The position numbers and the translations under genes are program-made. This document shows positions 18,123 through 25,785 of a stretch of DNA of 45,254 nt, piece after piece. The DNA comes from Clostridiales bacterium (GTDB lineage: Bacteria > Bacillota > Clostridia > Peptostreptococcales > Anaerovoracaceae), in contig SVCQ01000002.1 in the NCBI GenBank assembly GCA_015058275.1, forward strand, positions 7,648-52,901. Reading direction: 5' to 3'. Below the pieces are notes generated by a model. It was not told the DNA's origin. It did not search any database and was given only the letters and a program-made list of their open reading frames with translations. Every line of letters starts with the position of its first letter. Within the stretch, counting starts at the first letter, position 1.

Positions 18123-18374
18123 ATGGATTACAACAAAATCATTGAACACTTCGCTCAGAAGGTGGATGAATCAAGAAGAGACGAGTTCATAGCAAAGGCG
18201 TCAAAGGTAGAGGATGCCTCAGAGGCAGAAGCACTCGGAAAAGAGTATGGCATCGTACCTGATGCGGAAGACAGGAAATTAATGCTCGAAATGGCCGGCG
18301 ATATGGATCTTTCGGATGACGTGCTTCGTCAGGTTGCAGGAGGAATTAATCCTTACAGTAATTGGGCAGGTTAA
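18123..18374 (+). CDS. Ribosomal peptide precursor with Nif11-like double-glycine leader
   Basis: An 83-residue protein from ATG 18123 (AAGGAGG 8 nt upstream; an upstream in-frame ATG at 18087 has no site). The leader is helical and acidic and resembles Nif11/NHLP leaders: N-terminal MDYNKIIEHFAQ, a middle repeat-like helix, and the terminal LSDDVLRQVAGG typical of C39 substrates. Cleavage after Gly74 would release INPYSNWAG, only nine residues, with no Cys, Ser-rich or Thr-rich tract for lanthionine or azole chemistry. It lies directly after two NHLM exporters and before two putative modifying enzymes. Evidence for the leader is strong; what happens to the core is unknown. Confidence 0.85.
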   Translation: MDYNKIIEHFAQKVDESRRDEFIAKASKVEDASEAEALGKEYGIVPDAEDRKLMLEMAGDMDLSDDVLRQVAGGINPYSNWAG

Positions 18375-18379
18375 ATTAA

Positions 18380-19321
18380 TTGAATATAATGGATATGTCC
18401 TGGCGTGTTCCTGCACTATTCAATAACGACAGAGCTGCACTGAGGCTGACTCGGCTGCTCAGACCTTATCTGTGCAGGAATCTTTTTGATGCGGTCTACG
18501 GCGCTCCGATGACTGCATGGTCAGGAGGCAGGTCCAGCCTGGTTAGCGAAAGACTGGAAGAAGAACCGCTGCGCAGGTATTTTGAAGCTTACAGAGACGA
18601 AGGCATCAGATGCTCTCTGACTCTGACAAGGATGAATCCAAACAAAGAGGACTTCAGTGACCCGTATTGCAACCTGCTCCTCGATATGCTCGATGAGTAT
18701 GACGGCGAGGCTATAGTGTTCAATGATGGTCTCGCTGCATATATCAGACAGTCGCATCCCGGGATACCTCTCGTGGCATCGAATATAAAGCCTGCAACGG
18801 ACTTTGTTAAAGGCTGGCCCGGTTGCTCTGATGAGTATGAATACTACATGAGACTGCTCGAAGACTATGACCGCATAGTCATAAGGAACGAAGCGGCTCT
18901 CAACGGGGATATGAGGGAACGCCTGAGGGACATAGCTGACCGCTGTGAGATAATAGTCAATCCAAGATGCGTGCCGGATTGCCCCCGCTGTCTCGAACAC
19001 TATCAGAATATTGAGAAGGCGATAGAGGACATTAACCATAAAGCCGGATGCTATTATTCAAACGATGATCAGCGTGTCTACAGCATGGCGCTTGATCATG
19101 GACAGATCCGTGAATTCGCAACCGAAGGCTTTACTCATTACAAGATCGAGGGGCGAAATGTCCCATCGGGCATATTCGTCAAATACTGCATGAATTTCAT
19201 TCTCGAAAAAGAGAGGAAAGCTGAGATACAAAATGCATTGGATAACAGAGACGTTATTGAACTTGTGATGCTTCTGACTAAGAACGAAGATCGTGAAACT
19301 CGCGTACAGATACCGCAGTAA
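18380..19321 (+). CDS. U32-like TIM-barrel enzyme with Cys cluster
   Basis: Up to 313 residues. The start could be TTG 18380 (GGCAGG in the end of the precursor gene), ATG 18389 or ATG 18395; coupling to the precursor is likely. The fold resembles the peptidase U32 family: IVFNDGLAAY, IVIRNEAAL, IIVNPRCVPDCPRCLEHY and the hallmark HYKIEGR (253-259, TTG numbering). Cys197, Cys201, Cys204 and Cys224 could bind an Fe-S cluster. Characterised U32 proteins (UbiU/UbiV, TrhP, RlhA) carry out oxygen-independent hydroxylations. Acting on the precursor peptide is inferred from position only. Confidence 0.72.
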   Translation: MNIMDMSWRVPALFNNDRAALRLTRLLRPYLCRNLFDAVYGAPMTAWSGGRSSLVSERLEEEPLRRYFEAYRDEGIRCSLTLTRMNPNKEDFSDPYCNLLLDMLDEYDGEAIVFNDGLAAYIRQSHPGIPLVASNIKPATDFVKGWPGCSDEYEYYMRLLEDYDRIVIRNEAALNGDMRERLRDIADRCEIIVNPRCVPDCPRCLEHYQNIEKAIEDINHKAGCYYSNDDQRVYSMALDHGQIREFATEGFTHYKIEGRNVPSGIFVKYCMNFILEKERKAEIQNALDNRDVIELVMLLTKNEDRETRVQIPQ

Positions 19322-19341
19322 TAAGCAGCACAGGGGACCTG

Positions 19342-20970
19342 ATGAAACTCAGCAGAAAGATAATAGATTCAATTTCGCAAAGAATGCAGGATACTGTAAT
19401 GGTATATCCCGGAAAGGATATATCAGGGGAGGATTTTCTCTCAATGACAGCATCCTGCGCTTATGCGCTTAAGGCAAGGGGTATCAGGAAGGGCCAATGG
19501 GTCGCGGTCTGTTCTTTAACTACAGCGGAGGCTGTCGCAGCAGCGATCGCATGTCACCATATCGGTGCGGCCGTCCTGATGATCAATCCATCGCTCAGTA
19601 AAGAGAAGATACGTTCGGTCCTCAGTGACAACGGCGTCCGGGTGATACTTGTTCATGAGATGCTCCACGGAGGGATCAGGAAGTCTCTGGACGGAAGCAG
19701 TATAGAAACAGAGGTAATACTCTCATATACAGATTCCATGCCGGCGCCTTTGAAGCTATTAAAAGGCTTTGGCGCAATGCCGCAGATAGAGATCGATCCG
19801 GTACCAGACGTGGAACTGGTGACCTGGCATGACCTCGTAAAAGATGCAGACTGCTCGGATGCTATGCGCGTTCTGGCTGAGACAGAGGTGGACACTGATC
19901 CTGAGGCGGCGGCCTTGATGGTGTGGTCATCAGGATCAACAGGTGATCCTAAGGGGATAATCCTATCAGAGCGGGCGATACTCGCAGAGATCAGGATCAC
20001 CGGAGGGATTTATGTCGCTACGGTTGTCGATGATTCGATTGCAATACTCAGGAATATGTGGTCTGCATCCACATATATCATGCTGACGCTTGCGATGCTG
20101 GTGATGCCCCGGAAGATAATCATCCCGGCAGGGCAGGCTCTTGCGCATATGATCTCTAAGCAGCATGCCAGCATGGTCTTCAGCACGGCAGATGGTTATC
20201 TGAACTGCATTGCATCCGGAGAGCTGGATGAAGCGGATATGTCCGGCCTTAAGCTTGCATTCTGCGGAGGGGAACGCACTCTTCCGTCAACTGAGAAAAT
20301 CGTGAATGATTATTTCAGAGAACATGGATGTAGTTGCTGGCTGACAGATTCCTGGGGACTGAGTGAGTTCTCGTCTCTTGTTGCAGACAACATTGTTGTC
20401 TACAGAAAGGGGAGCGTCGGCAGACCATTCCCTGAGGTGCGCATAGAAGCCTTTGATCCGGATCATCCGTGCAGGCCTCTAGAGAGGGGGCAGATCGGCG
20501 AGCTCTTTGTGATATCGCCGGCAGTCATGAGCGGATACTATAATGATGAAGAGGCTACGAAAGCTTTCTTCTTTACGGATGAGGACGGCAACGTGTGGGG
20601 TCGTACGGGCGATGCCGGACATGTCGACGAGGACGGTTTTGTATATGTGCACGGTCGCATAGACAGCGTGTTTTACCCGGACGGAGTCCATGCCGTTTAT
20701 CCTTCGGAGATAGAGAATGTCCTGGCGGAGGATGCACGTGTGCTGTGCTGCGCTGTGGTACTCAATAATGAGGACGGCGCTATAACAGCTCACATTCAGG
20801 CGTCTTTGCACGATGAGGCAGAGCAGGACAAACTCGAAGATTCTCTGAGAGATCTTGCCGGGAGAGGCCTGGCTGAAGAGAAGAGACCTGCCCGCTATGT
20901 GTTCTGGCCTAAGGGGCTTCCGATAAACGAGTGCGGCAAAACAGACCGCAGGAAGCTCGAAAGATACTGA
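19342..20970 (+). CDS. AMP-forming adenylating enzyme (acyl-CoA synthetase/ligase superfamily)
   Basis: A 542-residue ANL-superfamily protein. The AMP-binding P-loop is VWSSGSTGDPKG (from residue 194), the A5-like motif is TDSWGLSEFS, the hinge region GRTGDAGHVDEDGFVYVHGRID, and the C-terminal catalytic Lys region NECGKTDRRKLERY. AGGGGA precedes ATG 19342. It activates a carboxylate as an adenylate; no carrier-protein domain is present in the window. As last gene of the precursor operon it could activate an acyl group, an amino acid or the peptide C-terminus. Substrate unknown. Confidence 0.85.
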   Translation: MKLSRKIIDSISQRMQDTVMVYPGKDISGEDFLSMTASCAYALKARGIRKGQWVAVCSLTTAEAVAAAIACHHIGAAVLMINPSLSKEKIRSVLSDNGVRVILVHEMLHGGIRKSLDGSSIETEVILSYTDSMPAPLKLLKGFGAMPQIEIDPVPDVELVTWHDLVKDADCSDAMRVLAETEVDTDPEAAALMVWSSGSTGDPKGIILSERAILAEIRITGGIYVATVVDDSIAILRNMWSASTYIMLTLAMLVMPRKIIIPAGQALAHMISKQHASMVFSTADGYLNCIASGELDEADMSGLKLAFCGGERTLPSTEKIVNDYFREHGCSCWLTDSWGLSEFSSLVADNIVVYRKGSVGRPFPEVRIEAFDPDHPCRPLERGQIGELFVISPAVMSGYYNDEEATKAFFFTDEDGNVWGRTGDAGHVDEDGFVYVHGRIDSVFYPDGVHAVYPSEIENVLAEDARVLCCAVVLNNEDGAITAHIQASLHDEAEQDKLEDSLRDLAGRGLAEEKRPARYVFWPKGLPINECGKTDRRKLERY

Positions 20971-20986
20971 ATAAAGATAAAGAAAA

Positions 20987-21016
20987 AGAGATGTGATCCT
21001 TTCGGAAAACATCTCT
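20987..21016 (-). terminator. Terminator of rplM-rpsI, possibly shared with the convergent ligase gene
   Basis: AGAGATGT and ACATCTCT form an 8-bp stem with a 14-nt loop. Read on the minus strand it ends in CTTTTTCTTT, a good T-run after rpsI. On the plus strand the tail is CGTTGTTTG, so it is weaker for the ligase operon. Confidence 0.75.
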
Positions 21017-21049
21017 CGTTGTTTGCTCCGTATGAAGCGCGATGCCTGA

Positions 21050-21451
21050 TTATCTCTTCGAGAACTGGCTTGCTCTTCTTGCCTTCTTGAGACCAGGTTT
21101 CTTTCTTTCCTTCATCCTTGGGTCTCTTGTCAGGAAGCCTGCTGCCTTGAGTGCAGGTCTGTAAGCCTCTTCGTCGACCTCGCAGAGTGCTCTTGCGATG
21201 CCGTGTCTGAGAGCTCCGGCCTGACCTGTGAAGCCGCCGCCGTTAACTGTGGCGATGACATCAAAGCTGCCGAGGGTTCCTGTCAGCTCGAGAGGTCTCT
21301 TGACTTCGTTCTTGACGATGTCCTTCTCACCGAAGTAAGCGTCGAGGTCTCTCTTGTTGATGATGATGTTGCCTGCTCCAGGGAGAAGTCTAACTCTGGC
21401 TACGGATGACTTTCTTCTGCCTGTTGCCTGATACATAGTCTTAGCTGCCAT
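21050..21451 (-). CDS. rpsI: 30S ribosomal protein S9
   Basis: A 133-residue protein with the S9 hallmarks [38 protein letters not shown] and the basic C-terminus [12 protein letters not shown] that reaches the ribosomal P site. It follows rplM after 16 bp with AGGAGGAG before the start, the usual rplM-rpsI operon. Confidence 0.98.
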   Translation of the reverse strand: MAAKTMYQATGRRKSSVARVRLLPGAGNIIINKRDLDAYFGEKDIVKNEVKRPLELTGTLGSFDVIATVNGGGFTGQAGALRHGIARALCEVDEEAYRPALKAAGFLTRDPRMKERKKPGLKKARRASQFSKR

Positions 21452-21467
21452 TTGTCACTCCTCCTTT

Positions 21468-21896
21468 CTACCAAGTCCATACTTCCGGCTTCTGAGCTGC
21501 ATGTGGGTGCTCAGGGCCTGCGTAAACTTTGAGCTTTTTGAACATCTGACGACCGAGTCTGCCCTTAGGCATCATGCCCTTAACAGCGTGATAGATGATC
21601 TCCTCTGGCTTTTTGGCTCTCATCTCTCCGAGTGTTGTCTCCTTGAGTCCGCCCGGATAACCGCTGTGTCTCTTGTAGATCTTGTCAGATTCTTTCTTGC
21701 CTGTTACAGCTACCTTCTCGGCGTTGATAACTACTACGTAGTCACCTGTGTCGATGTGAGGTGTGTAGATAGGCTTCTTTTTGCCTCTCAGGATCATAGC
21801 TGCCTCAACGGCGAGCTTACCGAGAGTCTTGCCTTCTGCATCGATGACATACCACTTACGCTCGATGTCCGATGGCTTTGCGATGTAAGACTTCAT
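21468..21896 (-). CDS. rplM: 50S ribosomal protein L13
   Basis: A 142-residue protein of normal length: [52 protein letters not shown] and [18 protein letters not shown]-type region (here [20 protein letters not shown]). First gene of the operon with rpsI. AAAGG lies upstream. A ~200-nt structured leader precedes it. Confidence 0.98.
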   Translation of the reverse strand: MKSYIAKPSDIERKWYVIDAEGKTLGKLAVEAAMILRGKKKPIYTPHIDTGDYVVVINAEKVAVTGKKESDKIYKRHSGYPGGLKETTLGEMRAKKPEEIIYHAVKGMMPKGRLGRQMFKKLKVYAGPEHPHAAQKPEVWTW

Positions 21897-22100
21897 CTTG
21901 ATTCCTTTCTACCTACTGGGATCTGCATTAATGCTTTACGTCCGGAAGCCCAGTACCCTTGCAATGCAGAGCTTGTTCGGTCCGCCTACTCGGTACTGAC
22001 ACTCAGTACTTGTTCGGCATGACTAGTAATAAATTATTAGCGCCTTGGCTGCCGGCCTTACGGCCTGCCTTGGCTTTGATACGTGAGCTTACGCGCACGC
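21897..22100 (-). promoter_or_regulatory. Structured rplM leader with predicted pseudoknot
   Basis: The ~200-nt untranslated leader between the strong promoter and rplM contains several helices (minus-strand sense): GGCC-GUAA-GGCC (around 22053-22064), GUACUGA-GUG-UCAGUAC (21993-22009), and two interleaved helices near the start codon. Helix 1 pairs UCUGCAUU (21963-21970) with AAUGCAGA (21922-21929), and helix 2 pairs UACUGGG (21949-21955) with CCCAGUA (21914-21920), an a-b-a'-b' order that defines an H-type pseudoknot ending ~6 nt before the ribosome binding site. CCGAACAAG occurs twice. An L13 autoregulatory leader is known from Firmicutes; whether this is that class is untested. Confidence 0.6.
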
Positions 22101-22106
22101 TTAATT

Positions 22107-22135
22107 AGTATAAGGCCCGCAATCCTTGAAGTCAA
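22107..22135 (-). promoter_or_regulatory. Strong promoter of rplM-rpsI
   Basis: On the minus strand TTGACT (22130-22135) and TATACT (22107-22112) are separated by exactly 17 bp. Divergent from the EamA gene that begins at 22161. Confidence 0.85.
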
Positions 22136-22160
22136 GCAGAAAAAGGGATATATTTTATCC

Positions 22161-23081
22161 ATGAGCGATAAAATGAAGGGCAATGTATTACTGCTGCTGA
22201 CAGCGATCATGTGGGGCTCGGGATTCATATCCTCGAAGTTCGGAAACGCGGCCATGCCGTCGATCACATTCAACGCAGTCAGGCAGCTTATGGCGGCTGC
22301 AGTGCTGGCTCCACTGGCATTCCGCAGCATCAGTAAAAGCGGCTATCTGTCGGCCGAGCAGAATTCGAGTGAGCAGCTCACCTACAGGAAGACCAAGCTC
22401 GTCAAAGCGGCGCTTCTCTGCGGCATCTTCCTGCTGATCGGATCCATGAGCCAGCAGATAGGACTGAGGACCGTCAGTGCAGGCAAGTCGGGGTTCATTA
22501 CATCTATATATATAGTGTTCACTCCACTCTTTGCCACCATCGTGGGATCAAAGGTCAAAAAACGCACTGCGCTCTGCATCGCGCTTGCGATGATCGGCTT
22601 TGCGCTGATGAGCCTCAAGGGCGGACTCGGGGGAGCTACCAGGGGAGACTGGCTGACGCTTTTGAGCGCGGCGGGCTTTGCGGCCCAGATCGTTGCGATC
22701 AACTGTTTCCTCGACAAGGACAACGCGGTCATCATCTCGCAGCTCCAGTTCTTTGTCAGCGGAGCGATAGGGCTTGTGATCGCGCTCATAGTCGACGGGC
22801 TTGTCCTGCCGGCGGTGATCGCGGGCATTCCTGTGCTGCTGTACCAGACCTTCGTGCCTACGGCCGGAGGCTATACTCTCCAGACCCTGGGCCAGAAGTA
22901 CGCTGAGCCGTCGATCGCGGCCCTGATCATGAGCCTGGAGGCTGTCTTTGCCATGATCTTCGGCGCGCTGATCCTCCACGAGATGATGAGCGTAAGGGAG
23001 ATCGCAGGTGCGGCCATCATATTTGCGGCGACCATAATCGGACAGATCGAGCCAAAGCCTTCCGCAAAAGAAGACAATTGA
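22161..23081 (+). CDS. EamA/DMT-family transporter
   Basis: A 306-residue protein with ten hydrophobic helices arranged as two EamA halves (AIMWGSGFISSKFG near the N-terminus; PTAGGYTLQTLGQKYAEPSIAALIMSLEAVFAMIFG in the second half). ATG 22161 is chosen because upstream in-frame codons fall in the divergent rplM promoter. Probable metabolite or amino-acid exporter; substrate unknown. A 12-bp palindrome TGATCGCGATCA overlaps its stop codon (23079-23090). Confidence 0.9.
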   Translation: MSDKMKGNVLLLLTAIMWGSGFISSKFGNAAMPSITFNAVRQLMAAAVLAPLAFRSISKSGYLSAEQNSSEQLTYRKTKLVKAALLCGIFLLIGSMSQQIGLRTVSAGKSGFITSIYIVFTPLFATIVGSKVKKRTALCIALAMIGFALMSLKGGLGGATRGDWLTLLSAAGFAAQIVAINCFLDKDNAVIISQLQFFVSGAIGLVIALIVDGLVLPAVIAGIPVLLYQTFVPTAGGYTLQTLGQKYAEPSIAALIMSLEAVFAMIFGALILHEMMSVREIAGAAIIFAATIIGQIEPKPSAKEDN

Positions 23082-23169
23082 TCGCGATCAGTGACTCCGG
23101 ACGCATCGCTGCGTTGTATAATAGATGCAACACTAATATCGCATTATGCAGTTAATAAAGGAGAAGATC

Positions 23170-23847
23170 ATGAAATACGAAATCAAGAATGCACCGTTTA
23201 CTGTTATGACACTCCATCTTGAGCAGGGCGAAACCGTCAAGTGCCAGAGCGGAGCCATGGCCTGGAAGACCCCGGGCATCACAATGCAGACCAAGACAGG
23301 CGGCATCGGCGGGATGTTCAAAAAGGCCATCGTAGGCGAGTCTCTCGCACTCAATGAGTACACAGCCGAGCAGGCAGGCGAGCTGACTCTGGCCAAGAAG
23401 GGCCCGGGAGACATCATGGCCTTTAATGTAAGTGAGTCGCCTATCATCGCACAAAAGACATCCTTCCTCGCTTCGACAGCGGGCGTTGAGATGAGCGTAT
23501 ACCTCCAGAAAAAACTCTCAACAGGATTCTTCGGCGGCGAAGGTTTCCTGATGCAGAAGTACGAAGGAGCGGGATATGTCTGGCTCGAGATCTACGGAGC
23601 AGTCCAGGAGAGAACTCTCGAAGCCGGCGAGAAGCTCGTCGTAAGCAGCGGATACGTAGCAGCCATGGATGCGAGCTGCACAATGGATATAGAGTCGGTC
23701 AAGGGATTCGCCAATGTGGTCCTGGGCGGAGAGGGACTCTTCCTGACTACGGTCACAGGACCGGGCAGAGTATGGCTACAGACAATGCCTATAACCGCGC
23801 TGGCGATGAACCTCTACGAGTATATGCCGCATCCAAGCAGTAACTAA
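23170..23847 (+). CDS. AIM24 family protein (TIGR00266 type)
   Basis: A 225-residue beta-rich protein: LEQGETVKCQSGAMAWKTPGI, GGIGGMFKKAIVGESLALNEYTA and GPGDIMAFNVSE are characteristic of the AIM24/TIGR00266 family, whose biochemical role is not established. AAAGGAG precedes ATG 23170. A TATAAT at 23117-23122 may be its -10. Its stop overlaps the next start by one base. Confidence 0.9.
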   Translation: MKYEIKNAPFTVMTLHLEQGETVKCQSGAMAWKTPGITMQTKTGGIGGMFKKAIVGESLALNEYTAEQAGELTLAKKGPGDIMAFNVSESPIIAQKTSFLASTAGVEMSVYLQKKLSTGFFGGEGFLMQKYEGAGYVWLEIYGAVQERTLEAGEKLVVSSGYVAAMDASCTMDIESVKGFANVVLGGEGLFLTTVTGPGRVWLQTMPITALAMNLYEYMPHPSSN

Positions 23848-24965
23848 TGGGCAATATATTTGACTATCTTGAATGGAGAGGGGATCTTGCGTTTGCGCTG
23901 GATCCCTTCAATGATGTAGACAACCTCGTGCTGTCGGAGCTTTCGTATGTCGACTTCGACGGCATGGTCCTTTATGCCGGAGAACCGGTGACTCTCGCAA
24001 AGGTCAGGGACATGTACTTCAGCGAGCACCCGGCGAGCGAGATCAAAAAGGACGGCGACCATATAGCGAAGGCGCCTCTTCTGATGAATGGCATGCTCAC
24101 AGGTGAGAGATTCTGTAACGCGATGTTGACAGGGTACGTCGACATGATCGACACTGAGTCCGAGCTCCAGATGGCCGCAGTGACATTCCTGCTGGATGAC
24201 GGCACGGCTTATGTCTCGTTCAGAGGCACTGACAGCAGCGTAGTCGGCTGGAAGGAAGACTTCAACATGAGCTACAAGCCGGTGACCCCGGGACAAAAAG
24301 CGGCGGCATCTTATCTCAGTGATATAGGGTCGCGCATAGACAGGCCGCTTCGTGTGGGAGGTCACTCCAAGGGCGGCAACTTCGCCGTATACGCATCGGC
24401 CTTTTGCGATGAAGCCGTAAGGGAGAGGATCATCAGGGTTTACACGAATGACGGCCCGGGATTCAGAAGCGAGCTGATGGACACAGAGGAGTACAAGGCT
24501 GTAGTGCCAAAGGTCAGGAGCATAGTCCCTGAGACATCGATCATAGGGCATCTGCTCAGAAGCGAATTCGACCATACATATATCAGGAGCAATGGTATCG
24601 GTCTGGGCCAGCATGACGCGCTGACGTGGCTGGTCGAGAGAAACGGCTTTGTAAGCTGCGGGCAGTCCGGCCTCGGCTCGATAATCACGCGTTCGCAGAG
24701 AGACTGGCTCAGCAAGATAAACGACGAGGAGAGGGAGTCATTTGTAAACACGCTGTTCTCGATCTTTGACGGAGAGGGAATGGAGTCCTTTGGGGAGATG
24801 AGCAATCAGAAGCGCAGGACCCTGGATACCATTCTGAGCAACATTAAGAACATGCCGAAGGAGAGACAGCAGGAGGCGACCCGGATACTCGGGGAGCTGA
24901 TGCTGAGCAGCAAGGATGCCGCGCTCGACGCGCTCAGCGATCTGCTGGATAGGTTCAAGGATTAA
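23847..24965 (+). CDS. Mbeg1-like alpha/beta hydrolase (DUF2974)
   Basis: A 372-residue protein. The N-terminus GNIFDYLEWRGDLAFALDPFNDVDNLVLSELSY-like opening, FRGTDSSVVGWKEDFNMSY and the nucleophile elbow GGHSKGGNFAVYAS (Ser174) are hallmarks of the Mbeg1-like (DUF2974) family of lipase-fold enzymes. The start overlaps the AIM24 stop (TAATG), implying coupled translation. The final ~90 residues are helical. Substrate unknown. Confidence 0.88.
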   Translation: MGNIFDYLEWRGDLAFALDPFNDVDNLVLSELSYVDFDGMVLYAGEPVTLAKVRDMYFSEHPASEIKKDGDHIAKAPLLMNGMLTGERFCNAMLTGYVDMIDTESELQMAAVTFLLDDGTAYVSFRGTDSSVVGWKEDFNMSYKPVTPGQKAAASYLSDIGSRIDRPLRVGGHSKGGNFAVYASAFCDEAVRERIIRVYTNDGPGFRSELMDTEEYKAVVPKVRSIVPETSIIGHLLRSEFDHTYIRSNGIGLGQHDALTWLVERNGFVSCGQSGLGSIITRSQRDWLSKINDEERESFVNTLFSIFDGEGMESFGEMSNQKRRTLDTILSNIKNMPKERQQEATRILGELMLSSKDAALDALSDLLDRFKD

Positions 24966-25002
24966 TGTAAATGGGAAACGAGGAATGCAATTGTCGTCAA
25001 AA
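24966..25002. repeat. Boundary with repeat tail (ATTGTCGTCA), copy 1
   Basis: Between two converging genes, GGAAACGAGGAATGCAATTG then TCGTCAA closely matches the tail of the repeats at 32781 and 36194 (pattern GGAAcnAnGnAnGCnATTGTCGTCA). It marks the step from the conserved gene run into the accessory block. Confidence 0.5.
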
Positions 25003-25785
25003 CTATTTGAAGGCAGCTATCATGAATAACGGAGTTGAAGAAAAATTGGTCTGTTCCTGCAGGGTCCAGACCTTCTTCCATATGTCTTCATGGACCTCAA
25101 CATCCATGCCAAGCTGAGACAGCACGTTAACATCCCAGGCCGGCCTTGTCAGCGCAGATAGGGGAAGTCTGCGGGCGATATCTTCCATAACATCAAAGTT
25201 TTCACCTATATTCTGGTCGCCAAGACCAAGTTCAGCGCTCTTTAGACGGTCAGATTCATATTTTGTTTTTGCTGAATCGTCAAACAGGTAGTTGTACCAG
25301 TTGGAATCAAAATTCAGTAATAGTCCTCCGGAACGCAGCACCCTGCACCATTCTGAATATGCAGACTCAGGATGAGGCAGATTCCAGGTGAGATTGCGTG
25401 AAACAACAACATCAAATGACTCAGACTGAATGTCAAGGCATTCCGCACTCATCTCTCTGAAATCGATTTTTTTCGCCAGATCTCCGGCGTTGTTCACAGC
25501 TTCTGCAAGCATTGCCGGAGACAGGTCCACAGCGGTTACTTTATAACCCATTTCCGCAAGCAGTATAGCGAAAAATCCCGGACCTGTGCCGATATCCAGC
25601 ACGCTTATATCTTCTGCAGGTCTGTTCGGGAAATGGGATTCGATCGCTTCCCGCAAAACAGCCGACCACTTGTGCCGGCTCTCACCTGATAATTCTTCCT
25701 TATTTACATCAGAATAACTCACAGACCTCTGTGACCAGTATGAGCGATTCTTTTCAAACAAACTATTATGATCAATCATTGCCAT
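25003..25785 (-). CDS. Class I SAM-dependent methyltransferase (paralogue 1)
   Basis: About 260 residues with a Rossmann methyltransferase core: motif I VLDIGTGPGFFAILLAEMGY, acidic loop VTAVDLSPAMLAEA and motif VVVSRNLTWNLPHPESAYSEW. Starts at 25803, 25785 and 25779 are all possible; the last overlaps the upstream stop as ATGATTGA. It is in one operon with the AstE-like gene. It is clearly paralogous to the plus-strand methyltransferase at 26895 (shared SRNLTW-LPHP-AY-EW-RVL-GG-LLN). The acceptor is unknown, probably a small molecule. Confidence 0.85.
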   Translation of the reverse strand: MAMIDHNSLFEKNRSYWSQRSVSYSDVNKEELSGESRHKWSAVLREAIESHFPNRPAEDISVLDIGTGPGFFAILLAEMGYKVTAVDLSPAMLAEAVNNAGDLAKKIDFREMSAECLDIQSESFDVVVSRNLTWNLPHPESAYSEWCRVLRSGGLLLNFDSNWYNYLFDDSAKTKYESDRLKSAELGLGDQNIGENFDVMEDIARRLPLSALTRPAWDVNVLSQLGMDVEVHEDIWKKVWTLQEQTNFSSTPLFMIAAFK

